Part shown: piece by piece, positions 32,908 to 44,096 of the stretch
Position numbering within the stretch: the stretch's first letter is position 1
Layout: the number at the start of each line of letters is the position of its first letter
From: Arthrobacter sp. Soil782
GTDB taxonomy: Bacteria; Actinomycetota; Actinomycetes; Actinomycetales; Micrococcaceae
NCBI RefSeq assembly: GCF_001428435.1
Contig: NZ_LMSO01000008.1
Coordinates: 237,366-301,365, forward strand
Reading direction: 5' to 3'
DNA length: 64,000 bases
The notes under the pieces: model-generated
Database searches by the model: none
The model's input: the letters and a program-made list of their open reading frames with translations, nothing else
What the model was told of the DNA's origin: nothing
Translations under genes and position numbers: made by a program

Positions 32908-35900
32908 GTGCACCTGAAAAGTCTGACCGTTCGAGGCTTCAAGTCTTTTGCCTCTGCGACGACCTTCGACTTTGAACCTGGAGTCACCGCCGTCGTCGGT
33001 CCCAACGGATCCGGCAAATCGAACGTTGTGGACGCCCTCGCCTGGGTGATGGGCGAGCAGGGCGCAAAGACGCTGCGCGGCGGAAAAATGGAAGACGTCA
33101 TCTTCGCGGGCACCTCCGGCAGGCCGCCGCTGGGCCGCGCCCAGGTGTCATTGACCATTGACAATGCCGACGGAGCGCTGCCGATCGAGTATTCAGAGGT
33201 GACAATATCCCGCACCCTTTTCCGGGCGGGCGGCTCCGAATACGCAATCAACGGAAATAGTTGCCGGCTCCTCGACATCCAGGAGCTGCTCTCCGATTCC
33301 GGGCTCGGGAGGGAGATGCACGTCATCGTCGGGCAGGGCCAGCTGGATCGTGTGCTGCACGCAACCCCTGAAGACCGGCGCGGGTTCATCGAGGAAGCCG
33401 CCGGAATACTGAAGCACCGCCGGCGCAAGGAAAAGACGGTCCGCAAGCTCGAGGCCATGCAGGCCAACCTCACCCGGCTCACCGACCTCACCGGCGAGCT
33501 TCGGCGGCAGCTGACCCCGCTCGGCAAGCAGGCGGATATCGCCCGCCGTGCCCAACAGGTGCAGTTCGAGGCCCGCGATGCGCGTGCGCGGCTGCTCGCC
33601 GACGACCTGGTGCAGCTCACCTCGTCTTTCGAGCAGGAGATCGCTGACGAGACTGCACTGAAGCAACGGCGTGCCGAGGTCGAATCCCTCCTTGAGGCCG
33701 GGCGGTCCCGGCAGGCCGAACTTGAAGGCCTTGCCGCGGAGGCCACACCGCGGCTGAATGCAGCACGTGACACCTGGTACCGACTCTCATCCGCGAGGGA
33801 GCGCTTCCGGTCCCTCGGCGCCCTCGCCGAGGAGCGCCGTCGTCTGCTGGGATCTGTGGACCCTGCAGGGGAGGGTGGGCGTGATCCCGCTGAGCTGGAC
33901 CGGCAGGCCGCGGTTGTCCGTGCCGAAGAGACTGAGCTGCACGAACGCGTTGCCGAGCGTTCCGACATGCTTGAGGACGCGCTCGAGCAGCGCGCCGAGG
34001 CGGAAGACGCGGCCGTCGCCGAGGAGCAGCGCCTCGCGTCCCTGCTGCGCGCAGCTTCGGACCGGCGCGAAGGGCTCGCTAAGCTGTCCGGTCAGGTGGG
34101 CGCAGCGCGGTCCCGGGTCGAAGCGGCGGAGGCAGAACTGGGCAGGCTCCGGGAGTCCGTCGTCGAGGTGTCCGAACGTCGTCGTCGTGCGCAGAGCGAG
34201 TTCACTGCGCTCGAATCGCAGGTTGCCGGAGCGGAGGAAGGCGAAGAGGGCCTGGACGCCGATTATGAGGAAGCCGGCGCCGCCCTTGACGCTGTGCTGG
34301 AGAGGCTGGAAGACCTCAAGGCGCAGGAGCGGTCGGCCGAGCGGGAACGCGGCGCGCTCCAGGCACGACTCGAAGCCCTGCGTCTCGGCCTGGAGCGCAA
34401 AGACGGGTCAAGGACCCTGTTGGCGGCCGGGATGGACGGGGTGCTCGGGCCGGTTGCCGGGCTGCTGACGGTGGAGCCGGGCTATGAGGCCGCCATAGCG
34501 GCCGCGCTGGGCTCGTTGTCCGAGGGAGTCGCGGTTGAATCGCTCGGTGCCGCCGGTGCTGCCCTTCAACGCATGAAGGACGACGACGCCGGCCGGGTCG
34601 AGCTTCTCGTCGCAGGCCCGGAGGGTCACGAGACTGGCGCTGAAGCGCTGCCCGACGGCGCCCGCGCCGCCGCTTCGCTCGTCACCACCCGCGGCGGCGT
34701 AGACGGGGCCGTGCGCGCCCTGCTGGCTGCCGTCGTTGTCGTTGAGTCGCTTGCGGACGCCGCGGATCTGGTGCAGCTGTATCCTTCGCTGACCGCAGTG
34801 ACACGTGAGGGTGACGTCTATACGGCGGTCTCAGTGCGGGGAGGTACTGCCGCGGCGCCCGGCACCCTGGAAATTCAGGCAGCTGTCGATGAGGCAACTG
34901 AAGCCCTTCGTATCGCTACCGAACGGAACGAGCGCGCCCGCTTCGGGATTTCTGCAGCCACCGCACAGCGGCAGGAGGCTCAGGAACGGGCAGACGCGGC
35001 GCTGGAAAGGCTGCACGAATCGGATGCACGGCTCGCTGCCGTCGCAGAGAAGCTGGGCCAGCTGGGATCAGTCCTGCGCTCCGCCTCAGGGGAAGCCGAG
35101 CGGCTGACACGCCTGGCGGAAGCGGCCGAGGAAAACCTTGCCGCGGAGCAGGGCCGCCTTGAGGAAATCGCGCAACGGCTCGCGCACGCACAGGACGCTC
35201 CGGCGGATGCTGAGCCTGACACCCAGAGCCGGGACATGCTCGCTCTGGCTGCGACACACGCCCGTCAGGCGGAAATGGAGGCACGTCTTGCGCTGCGGAG
35301 CGCTGAGGAGCAGCTGCGGGCAACCGCAAGCCGGGCAGCGTCCCTGGAGCGCGCGGCGCAGACGGAGCGGGCAGCACGGGAACAGGCAGCGGAGCGGGCC
35401 AGGATCCGCCGGCTCCAGAGCGCCAAGGCAGCCGCCGTAGGGAAGGCCGTGCACCAGGCCCTGGCTTTCCTCGACGTCTCAGTCAACCGTGCCGGCCACG
35501 CCCGGAACGCTGCTGACCAGGTACGGTCCGCGTGGGAGTCCGAGCTCGCCGGAGTCCGCACCCGGAACGAGTCGCTGATGGCGGAGCTGGCGGAATTGAC
35601 CGATTCCGTGCACCGGGATGAATTGGCCCGCGCCCAGCAGCGGCTGAGGATCGAGGCACTTCAAAACCGGGCTATCGATGAGCTGGGGCTCACTGCGGAC
35701 CACCTGGTCGCCGAATTCGGACCGGACCAACCCGTTCCGTCCGCCGCACAGCCGGCGGATAAGTGGGCGGAGCTGCACGTGGCCGTGGACGACGACGGCA
35801 ATGACATACGTGAGGGCGTGCCGTATGTCCGCGGAGAGCAGGAGAAACGCCTCAAGCGGGCCGAGCGGGATCTTTCGGCGCTCGGTAAGGTAAATCCGCT

Positions 35901-36480
35901 GGCGCTGGAGGAGTTTGCGGCGCTCGAGGAGCGTCACCAGTTCCTCAGCACCCAGCTGGAGGACCTCAAAGCTACCCGTAAGGATCTGCTGGACATCATC
36001 CGCGAGGTCGACGAGCGTGTGGAACAGGTGTTCACCGCCGCCTACCGGGACACTGCGGAGCAGTTCGAGCGCGTGTTCGGTCGTTTGTTCCCAGGCGGCG
36101 AGGGCCGGTTGGTCCTGACCGATCCGGAGGACATGCTGACCACCGGCATCGAGGTCGAGGCGAGGCCGGCAGGCAAGAAGATCAAGAGGCTCTCACTGCT
36201 GTCCGGCGGCGAAAGGTCACTCACCGCCGTCGCACTCCTGGTGGCAATCTTCAAGGCCCGCCCTTCGCCGTTCTATGTGATGGACGAGGTGGAAGCGGCA
36301 CTTGATGACACCAACCTTGGCCGGCTCATCACCATCTTCGAAGAATTGCGGGAATCCAGCCAGCTCATCGTCATCACCCACCAGAAACGCACCATGGAGG
36401 TGGCGGACGCGCTCTATGGCGTGACGATGCGCGGCGACGGCGTGTCTACCGTGATCAGCCAGCGGCTGGTGGACGCCTGA
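32908..36480 (+). CDS. smc: Chromosome segregation ATPase SMC
   Basis: SMC forms a ring-shaped dimer with ScpA and ScpB that organises and helps separate chromosomes. The 1190-residue product has Walker A GPNGSGKSNVVDALAWVMG near residue 32 and long coiled coils (about 165-500 and 660-1020). The hinge (about 505-640) contains LGPVAGLLTVEPGYEAAIAA. The C-terminal head has signature LSGGERSLTAVALL near 1095 and Walker B FYVMDEVEAALDD. The GTG at 32908 gives the family start MHLKSLTVRGFKSFA. The 3' end overlaps the convergent MFS gene by 26 bases. Confidence 0.97.
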   Translation: MHLKSLTVRGFKSFASATTFDFEPGVTAVVGPNGSGKSNVVDALAWVMGEQGAKTLRGGKMEDVIFAGTSGRPPLGRAQVSLTIDNADGALPIEYSEVTISRTLFRAGGSEYAINGNSCRLLDIQELLSDSGLGREMHVIVGQGQLDRVLHATPEDRRGFIEEAAGILKHRRRKEKTVRKLEAMQANLTRLTDLTGELRRQLTPLGKQADIARRAQQVQFEARDARARLLADDLVQLTSSFEQEIADETALKQRRAEVESLLEAGRSRQAELEGLAAEATPRLNAARDTWYRLSSARERFRSLGALAEERRRLLGSVDPAGEGGRDPAELDRQAAVVRAEETELHERVAERSDMLEDALEQRAEAEDAAVAEEQRLASLLRAASDRREGLAKLSGQVGAARSRVEAAEAELGRLRESVVEVSERRRRAQSEFTALESQVAGAEEGEEGLDADYEEAGAALDAVLERLEDLKAQERSAERERGALQARLEALRLGLERKDGSRTLLAAGMDGVLGPVAGLLTVEPGYEAAIAAALGSLSEGVAVESLGAAGAALQRMKDDDAGRVELLVAGPEGHETGAEALPDGARAAASLVTTRGGVDGAVRALLAAVVVVESLADAADLVQLYPSLTAVTREGDVYTAVSVRGGTAAAPGTLEIQAAVDEATEALRIATERNERARFGISAATAQRQEAQERADAALERLHESDARLAAVAEKLGQLGSVLRSASGEAERLTRLAEAAEENLAAEQGRLEEIAQRLAHAQDAPADAEPDTQSRDMLALAATHARQAEMEARLALRSAEEQLRATASRAASLERAAQTERAAREQAAERARIRRLQSAKAAAVGKAVHQALAFLDVSVNRAGHARNAADQVRSAWESELAGVRTRNESLMAELAELTDSVHRDELARAQQRLRIEALQNRAIDELGLTADHLVAEFGPDQPVPSAAQPADKWAELHVAVDDDGNDIREGVPYVRGEQEKRLKRAERDLSALGKVNPLALEEFAALEERHQFLSTQLEDLKATRKDLLDIIREVDERVEQVFTAAYRDTAEQFERVFGRLFPGGEGRLVLTDPEDMLTTGIEVEARPAGKKIKRLSLLSGGERSLTAVALLVAIFKARPSPFYVMDEVEAALDDTNLGRLITIFEELRESSQLIVITHQKRTMEVADALYGVTMRGDGVSTVISQRLVDA

Positions 36481-37717
36481 CTGACAGGTTCGCATCAACC
36501 AGCGTTTCGCGTGCCGCCGTCCACATCAGAAGCGCCGCCAGGGCCGTCACACCGGTGAGCCCGAAGGCCCAGCCGTAGGAGAAGGCATCGACGAGCAGCC
36601 CGGCCAGGATCGGCCCGAAGATGGCTCCGGTATCGGTGCTCATTTGGAAGGCGGCCAGCACCTTTCCGCCGCTCCTGTCATTGCCGATGACGTCGGCGAC
36701 GGCCGCCTGCTGTGCCGGGTTGAGGATGCCCGCGCCGATGCCGGCGACCACTGAGACGGCTAGGAATGTCGTCACATCCGCGGTGAGGCCAAGACACGCC
36801 ATCGCGGCGCCGTTGACGGCCAGGCCGGTGAGTACGAGCGGTTTCCGGCCGAGTGAATCGGCCAGCCTGCCGGAGACCGTCAGAGCGAGTGCAGTCCCGC
36901 CGGCGAAGAAGGCGAGGGCGATTCCCGCCACCTCCGGGCCTGCTCCGAGCACTGCCGCTGCGAACAGCGGCACGAGCGCCATGCGCACGCCGAAGGACGC
37001 CCAACCGTTTGCGAAGCCGGACACGAGCGCGGCCCGGTAGGCCGAATCCCGGACGGCTTCCCGCACGGTGAGGACCGGCTGGGCGGCAGCTGCCGTGCGG
37101 GTGCCCAGCGTGGAGTCCTTGAGCTGGAAGAAGACGACGGCGGCCGCAATCAGCAGCGCGCCCGCATACACAAGAAACGGAACCCTCAGGCCGAACCCGG
37201 CCAGCAATCCGCCCAGGAACGGGCCGGCAATGCTTCCGAGGAGAAACGCCGAGGCATAGGCGCCCGTCACCCGTCCACGCATCCCAGCAGGGGCAATACG
37301 AACGATGAGACCCATCGCCGAGATTGTGAACATGGTCGAGCCGATGCCGCCAAGGCCGCGGAAGACCAGCAACTGCCCGTAGTCAGCTGCGAACGCGCAT
37401 GCCGCCGTCGACAGCGCGACGATCAGCAGGCCGGCCACATACACCGGACGCTCACCGAGGCGTTCGACCAACTTGCCGCCGGCGGGCGCAAAGACAAGCC
37501 GGGTGAACGCGAAGGCGCTGACGATCACGGCAGCGGCTGTCGCTTCCACGCCGAAGCTCTGGGCGAACTGCGGGAGCACCGGCGCAACGAGCCCGAAGCC
37601 GATCGCGATGACGAAGGCCGCGGCGATGAGTACCTTGATCTCGCGCGGCAGGCGCGGGCGTTCTTCAGCGGCGGAGCCGGGTTTCGTGCGTCGGAGAAAG
37701 TTTCTGAAAGCAACCAC
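36455..37717 (-). CDS. MFS transporter, drug-efflux type
   Basis: A 420-residue major-facilitator protein with twelve predicted helices. The loop after helix 2 reads GGKLVERLGERPVYVAGLL, matching the family's DRxGRR-like motif, and the second-half repeat reads SGRLADSLGRKPLVL. The antiporter motif GxxxGPxxGG in helix 5 is present as LLGSIAGPFLGGLLAG, which indicates drug/H+ antiport. The substrate is unknown. It starts at GTG 37717, with about 66 bases to the divergent ftsY. The insertion of this gene between smc and ftsY is lineage-specific, and its end lies inside the smc coding region. Confidence 0.88.
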   Translation of the reverse strand: MVAFRNFLRRTKPGSAAEERPRLPREIKVLIAAAFVIAIGFGLVAPVLPQFAQSFGVEATAAAVIVSAFAFTRLVFAPAGGKLVERLGERPVYVAGLLIVALSTAACAFAADYGQLLVFRGLGGIGSTMFTISAMGLIVRIAPAGMRGRVTGAYASAFLLGSIAGPFLGGLLAGFGLRVPFLVYAGALLIAAAVVFFQLKDSTLGTRTAAAAQPVLTVREAVRDSAYRAALVSGFANGWASFGVRMALVPLFAAAVLGAGPEVAGIALAFFAGGTALALTVSGRLADSLGRKPLVLTGLAVNGAAMACLGLTADVTTFLAVSVVAGIGAGILNPAQQAAVADVIGNDRSGGKVLAAFQMSTDTGAIFGPILAGLLVDAFSYGWAFGLTGVTALAALLMWTAARETLVDANLSVRRPPAAG

Positions 37718-37783
37718 GATTCATGATTCTCCCAGTTTCTGCGCGCCCCAACTGCCGGGCGGCCGTGTGAGAAGCTTGGAAGC

Positions 37784-38989
37784 GTGAATGAGATCCTCCC
37801 GATAGTTATTTACATCGTCGTCGCCCTGGCTGTTCTGGGTTCGCTTGCAGCCCTGTTGGTGCGTTCCCGCCGCACCCCGCCGGGTACCTACTCCACCACG
37901 CGGGACGCGGACGACGACGGCGGTACCGCCTCACGCGGCGTCGGAACCGACACTCTGGAGAGGCCCTCCGGCCTCGATACCGGGCCGGACGTCGTCGTGC
38001 CTGATGACCTCAGGGATCTTGAGGACACCCGGACAGGCGTCGAGACCGTACCGGTCGAGACTCCAGATCCGGTGCAGGGCCGCCTGGCCAGACTGCGCGC
38101 CAGACTGGCGAAGTCAAACAATGCGCTCGGCAAAGGCCTCCTGGCACTGTTGTCCCGCGACCGCATCGATGAGGACGTCTGGGACGAGATCGAGGAAACG
38201 CTGCTCCTGGCGGACCTCGGAACTGAACCGACCACCGAACTTGTCGATGCTCTTCGCGAACGCGTGAAAATTGCGGGCAGCCGCAGTCCGGAGGAGGTCA
38301 AGGGGATGCTCCGGGAGGAGCTCATCAAGCTCGTTGACCCCACGATGGACCGGTCGCTTGCCACCGACCGCCACGCTGACCGCCCCGCCATTGTGATGGT
38401 TGTCGGAGTGAACGGCGTGGGAAAGACCACCACGGTCGGCAAGCTCGCCCGTGTGCTCGTGGCGGAGGACAAGGACGTGCTGCTCGGTGCAGCAGACACC
38501 TTCCGCGCAGCCGCTGCGGAACAGTTGGCTACCTGGGGACAGCGGGTTGGGGTGCCCACGGTGAAATCGGATGTCGACGGCGCAGATCCTGCCTCCGTGG
38601 CCTTTGAGGCGGTCAAGGCTGGAATCGAAGGTGAGGTCGACGTCGTCATGATCGATACCGCCGGCCGCCTGCAGAACAAGGTTGGCTTGATGGACGAACT
38701 CGGCAAAGTCAAGCGCGTCATTGAGAAGCAGGGCACCGTCGACGAGGTGCTGCTCGTTCTTGACGCCACCACCGGTCAGAACGGTCTGAACCAGGCCAAG
38801 GTGTTCTCAGAGGTTGTCAACATCACGGGAATCGTCCTGACCAAACTGGACGGTACCGCCAAGGGCGGCATCGTCGTCGCAATCCAGCGCTCGCTGGGGG
38901 TACCGGTCAAGCTGATCGGTCTGGGTGAGGGCGCTGATGACCTCGCGCCGTTCGAAGCCGAGGAATTTGTCGACGCGCTCCTGAACTGA
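37784..38989 (+). CDS. ftsY: Signal recognition particle receptor FtsY
   Basis: FtsY is the membrane-associated GTPase that receives the SRP-ribosome complex. The 401-residue product has an N-terminal membrane helix (LPIVIYIVVALAVLGSLAALL), an acidic linker (about 35-90) and the NG domain. G1 is GVNGVGKTTTVGKLARVL near residue 207, followed by DTFRAAAAEQL, DTAGRLQNKVGLMDEL and TKLDGTAKGG. The N-terminal helix is typical of actinobacterial FtsY. It begins at GTG 37784. Together with ffh at 42.4 kb and two signal peptidases it supports cotranslational export. Confidence 0.96.
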   Translation: MNEILPIVIYIVVALAVLGSLAALLVRSRRTPPGTYSTTRDADDDGGTASRGVGTDTLERPSGLDTGPDVVVPDDLRDLEDTRTGVETVPVETPDPVQGRLARLRARLAKSNNALGKGLLALLSRDRIDEDVWDEIEETLLLADLGTEPTTELVDALRERVKIAGSRSPEEVKGMLREELIKLVDPTMDRSLATDRHADRPAIVMVVGVNGVGKTTTVGKLARVLVAEDKDVLLGAADTFRAAAAEQLATWGQRVGVPTVKSDVDGADPASVAFEAVKAGIEGEVDVVMIDTAGRLQNKVGLMDELGKVKRVIEKQGTVDEVLLVLDATTGQNGLNQAKVFSEVVNITGIVLTKLDGTAKGGIVVAIQRSLGVPVKLIGLGEGADDLAPFEAEEFVDALLN

Positions 38990-39176
38990 CCCAGGGACGG
39001 CGGTTCAAGGTTCCGCTCCACCCGCGAAACACGGCGGAAACACCGGGGACACGCACTCTTTACGTCAGTGCGTCCGGCGTAACCTCCCGGCAACACAGTT
39101 CCCAACGTGCTGAAACACGTCGTTGCAAGACTTCTCTGCAGCGGGAAGTGCCCGCCACTCGCGAGAGGACGTAACG

Positions 39177-40819
<1,643 letters not shown>

Positions 40820-40836
40820 CGTTCCAAGGATGTTTT

Positions 40837-40883
40837 GTGCAGCTGTGGCGGGATGGGATCGGCCTATCCCGCCATAGCTGCAC
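40837..40883. terminator. Bidirectional terminator between glnK and zwf
   Basis: An 18-base stem GTGCAGCTGTGGCGGGAT/ATCCCGCCATAGCTGCAC, with one wobble and an 11-base loop, is followed by TATTTTT on the plus strand and a run of A/T on the minus side. The zwf stop codon overlaps its right end. Confidence 0.9.
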
Positions 40884-42334
40884 TATTTTTCGCCTCCCAC
40901 TTCGGCTGTACCCCAGTTCGACGGACCGGCCGATCCCGCTGGATATTCGTCCATCGGTACATCGTTTGCTTTCCAGGCCTCCAGCACCGGTTCCACGATG
41001 CGCCAGCAATCCTCAGCCGTGTCGCCGCGTACGGACAGCGTGGGGTCACCGGACAGCACGCCGTCAAGAACTTCACCGTAGGGCAGGAGTTCCGAGGCAT
41101 TCAGTTCCGCCTGCAGGGTTGCCCGGTCCAGGCAGAATACGTCGCCGGGACCGTTCACATCGAGGTCCAACTCAAGGGTGTCCGGACCGAAGCCGATGCG
41201 CAGCCGCGTAGGGGAGTCCACTCCTGTGAAGCCGTCCGGAAGGTGGTTAACCGGCTTGAAGGTAATCACTGCTTCCTTGCGGGTCCGGCCGAGGGACTTT
41301 CCTGACCGCAAGCGGAATGGAACTCCCGCCCACCGCTCGTTGTTGATTGACACTACAATTTCGGCGAGCGTCTCGGTGCCACGGGATGGATCGACGCCGC
41401 TCTCATCCACATAATTTGGAACCTCGCGCCCGTCGATGCTTCCCGCGGTGTAGCGGGCGCGTCGGGTACTGGAACGGAAATCCGGGTGCACCGAGCTGGC
41501 CCTCAGCACGGTTCCGATATGGTCCCTCAGGTCCCGCTCGTGCAGCGTCGAGGGCGCATTCATTGCGATGAGAGCCATCACCTGCAGCAGGTGGCTTTGG
41601 ATCATATCCTTCAACGCACCAGCGCCGTCGTAATAGCGCGCACGGTTTTCGAGTGTCAGCTTCTCGTCGAAGACAATGTCTACCGAATCGATGTGGAGGC
41701 TGTTCCACACCGGTTCCAGCAGGCGGTTCGCGAACCGCAGTCCAAGGATGTTCAGCACCGTCGCCTTACCGAGGAAATGGTCCACCCGGTGGATGTGGTC
41801 TTCAGGCACCAACCGGCCCAGAATCGTGTTCAATCGGGTTGCCGATTCCCTGTCGGTGCCGAACGGTTTCTCCATCACCAGGCGTGATCCGTCCGGGAGG
41901 TCCTCAGGTTCGAGTGTGGCGCAGGCCTTCTCGCTGACGGCCGGCGGCAGTGCGAAATAGATCGCGACCGGCGGCTGGAGGCCGGCAATCAGCTCTGCCA
42001 GTGAACCCTCCGCTGTGACATCAACCTGATGATAAGTACTGGCCGCGCAGATCTGTTCAAGAGCGCCGTCATCGTTGCGGGTACCGGTATCCGGCGATGC
42101 AGCGGCGAAGGACGTGGCGAGGCGCTCCTGCCAGTCCTTAGTGCTCCAGGCGTCCGAGCCGGCTCCGACCAGGGTTATCCCTTCGGCTTTCCCGTGTCTC
42201 ACCAGCCGCGCCAGCCCGGGCAACAGCAGGCGGCCGGTGAGGTCGCCAGAGGCGCCGAGGATCAGCAACGTCTTGATGGCCTGCCCCTGGAATTGGTGTC
42301 CGGAAGCCTGTTCGTCAATCGCATGAGTAGTCAC
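40883..42334 (-). CDS. zwf: Glucose-6-phosphate dehydrogenase
   Basis: A 483-residue enzyme that oxidises glucose 6-phosphate to 6-phosphogluconolactone with NADP+ (or NAD+). The nucleotide motif is LLILGASGDLTGRLLLPGL. The active-site region reads RVDHFLGKATVLNIL, close to the family signature RIDHYLGKE but with Ala after Lys and Phe for Tyr. The C-terminal motif RWAGVPFRLRSGKSL is typical. It stands alone, not with tkt, tal and opcA, so it may be a second isozyme. The start is uncertain: GTG at 42334 or 42343, neither with a clear ribosome binding site. Confidence 0.92.
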   Translation of the reverse strand: MTTHAIDEQASGHQFQGQAIKTLLILGASGDLTGRLLLPGLARLVRHGKAEGITLVGAGSDAWSTKDWQERLATSFAAASPDTGTRNDDGALEQICAASTYHQVDVTAEGSLAELIAGLQPPVAIYFALPPAVSEKACATLEPEDLPDGSRLVMEKPFGTDRESATRLNTILGRLVPEDHIHRVDHFLGKATVLNILGLRFANRLLEPVWNSLHIDSVDIVFDEKLTLENRARYYDGAGALKDMIQSHLLQVMALIAMNAPSTLHERDLRDHIGTVLRASSVHPDFRSSTRRARYTAGSIDGREVPNYVDESGVDPSRGTETLAEIVVSINNERWAGVPFRLRSGKSLGRTRKEAVITFKPVNHLPDGFTGVDSPTRLRIGFGPDTLELDLDVNGPGDVFCLDRATLQAELNASELLPYGEVLDGVLSGDPTLSVRGDTAEDCWRIVEPVLEAWKANDVPMDEYPAGSAGPSNWGTAEVGGEK

Positions 42335-42448
42335 CCTTAACACCCTGCCACTGCAAGGGGGTAGCTGTCTGCTGCCTGTTGGAGCGAACCCAGTTGCTAC
42401 CCTAGATAGTTGAATCCACTTGAGTTCGAGGAAAGCAGTTCACGCACC

Positions 42449-44032
42449 GTGTTCAATTCACTTTCAGACCGGTTGACAGCGACCTTCAAGAACCTGCGCG
42501 GAAAGGGCCGGCTGTCGGAGGCGGACGTCGACGCAACGGTTCGTGAAATCCGTCGCGCCCTGCTTGACGCGGACGTTGCTGTGCCGGTGGTTCGCGCCTT
42601 TACAGCGCAGGTCAAGGAACGCGCCCTTGGTCTTGAGGTCTCACAGGCCCTCAACCCCGGACAGCAGATTGTCAAGATTGTGAACGAGGAGCTGGTGGGC
42701 ATCCTCGGCGGCGAGACGCGACGCCTCCGACTCGCCAAGAACCCGCCCACGGTCATCATGCTTGCCGGTCTTCAGGGTGCAGGCAAAACCACCTTGGCGG
42801 GCAAGCTGGCCAAGTGGCTCAAGGGCCAGGGCCATAGTCCTCTGCTGGTTGCCTGTGATCTCCAGCGTCCCAACGCGGTCAAGCAGCTGCAGGTCAACGG
42901 GCAGCGCGCAGGCGTTCCCGTGTTCGCTCCACATCCCGGTGTGAGTTCCGAATTCGAGGCGTCGACCGGCAATCCTGTGGATGTTGCCCGACAGGGCGTC
43001 GCCGAGGCACGAACCAAGCTCCACGACATCGTCATTGTCGACACCGCCGGCCGTCTTGGCATCGATGCCGAGCTCATGCAGCAGGCGTCGGACATCCGTG
43101 ATGCCGTCAACCCGGATGAAGTGCTCTTCGTTATTGACGCGATGATCGGCCAGGATGCGGTGAATACCGCACAGGCCTTCAACGAGGGCGTCAACTTCAC
43201 CGGTGTGGTTCTGACCAAGCTGGACGGCGACGCCCGCGGCGGCGCCGCCCTTTCTGTGGCGTCGGTGACCGGCAAGCCGGTTATGTTTGCTTCCACAGGC
43301 GAGGCCCTCACCGACTTCGAGGTCTTTCATCCGGACCGTATGGCATCCCGCATCCTCGACATGGGAGACATCCTCACCCTGATCGAGCAGGCCGAGAAGG
43401 CATGGGACAAGGACGAGGCCGCCCGGATGGCGAAGAAATTCGCCGACCAGGAGGATTTCACCCTCGATGACTTCCTTGCGCAAATGCAGCAGATTCGCAA
43501 TATGGGCTCCATGAAGAAGATGCTCATGATGATGCCGGGCGCCGCGAACATGCGTGAGCAGCTGGAGAACTTCGACGAGCGCGAGATTGACCGCGTAGAA
43601 GCGATCGTGCGTTCAATGACCCCCCATGAGCGGGTCGCGCCCAAAATCATCAACGGCTCGAGGCGCGCCCGCATCGCCCGCGGCTCCGGCGTCCACGTCT
43701 CTGAGGTCAACGGGCTGCTCGAGCGTTTCGGGCAGGCACAGAAGATGATGCGTAAGATGGCTGCCGGTGGCGGCATTCCCGGCATGCCCGGTATGCCAGG
43801 TCCCGGCGGCTTCAATGGCGGTGCACGGAAGGGCAAGGCAAACGCCAAGGGAAAGAAAAAGCCCCGCTCGGGCAACCCGGCCAAGGCTGCCCAGGAGGCT
43901 GCTGCCGCAGAAGCGCGTCGGAACGGTCAGCGCACATCCGTGCCCACCGGTGCCGCTTTCGGCCAGCAGGAAAACTTCGATCCGTCGTCACTGAACTTGC
44001 CCAAGGGCTTCGAGAAGTTCCTCGGGAAATAG
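42449..44032 (+). CDS. ffh: Signal recognition particle protein Ffh
   Basis: A 527-residue SRP GTPase that binds signal sequences through its M domain. The N domain begins MFNSLSDRLTATFKNLRGKG; G1 is GLQGAGKTTLAGKLAKWL near residue 107, followed by DTAGRLGIDAELMQQ and TKLDGDARGGAAL. The Met-rich C-terminal M domain contains MKKMLMMMPGAANMR and RRARIARGSGVHVSEVN, the SRP-RNA-binding helix-turn-helix. A Gly/Pro/Lys-rich tail follows, longer than in E. coli but usual in actinobacteria. GTG 42449 is the start; GAGGAAAG lies somewhat far upstream (13 bases). Confidence 0.97.
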   Translation: MFNSLSDRLTATFKNLRGKGRLSEADVDATVREIRRALLDADVAVPVVRAFTAQVKERALGLEVSQALNPGQQIVKIVNEELVGILGGETRRLRLAKNPPTVIMLAGLQGAGKTTLAGKLAKWLKGQGHSPLLVACDLQRPNAVKQLQVNGQRAGVPVFAPHPGVSSEFEASTGNPVDVARQGVAEARTKLHDIVIVDTAGRLGIDAELMQQASDIRDAVNPDEVLFVIDAMIGQDAVNTAQAFNEGVNFTGVVLTKLDGDARGGAALSVASVTGKPVMFASTGEALTDFEVFHPDRMASRILDMGDILTLIEQAEKAWDKDEAARMAKKFADQEDFTLDDFLAQMQQIRNMGSMKKMLMMMPGAANMREQLENFDEREIDRVEAIVRSMTPHERVAPKIINGSRRARIARGSGVHVSEVNGLLERFGQAQKMMRKMAAGGGIPGMPGMPGPGGFNGGARKGKANAKGKKKPRSGNPAKAAQEAAAAEARRNGQRTSVPTGAAFGQQENFDPSSLNLPKGFEKFLGK

Positions 44033-44096
44033 TTCGATCGGGACGGTGGAACGCCAACCGGACGGGTTTGTCGGAGGTGGCAGCTAGGTTGAGGTC

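Noticed and set aside
40837..40883. Long inverted repeat as an insertion-sequence or attachment end
   Set aside because: There is no transposase or target duplication; position between convergent genes and the following T-run fit a terminator.
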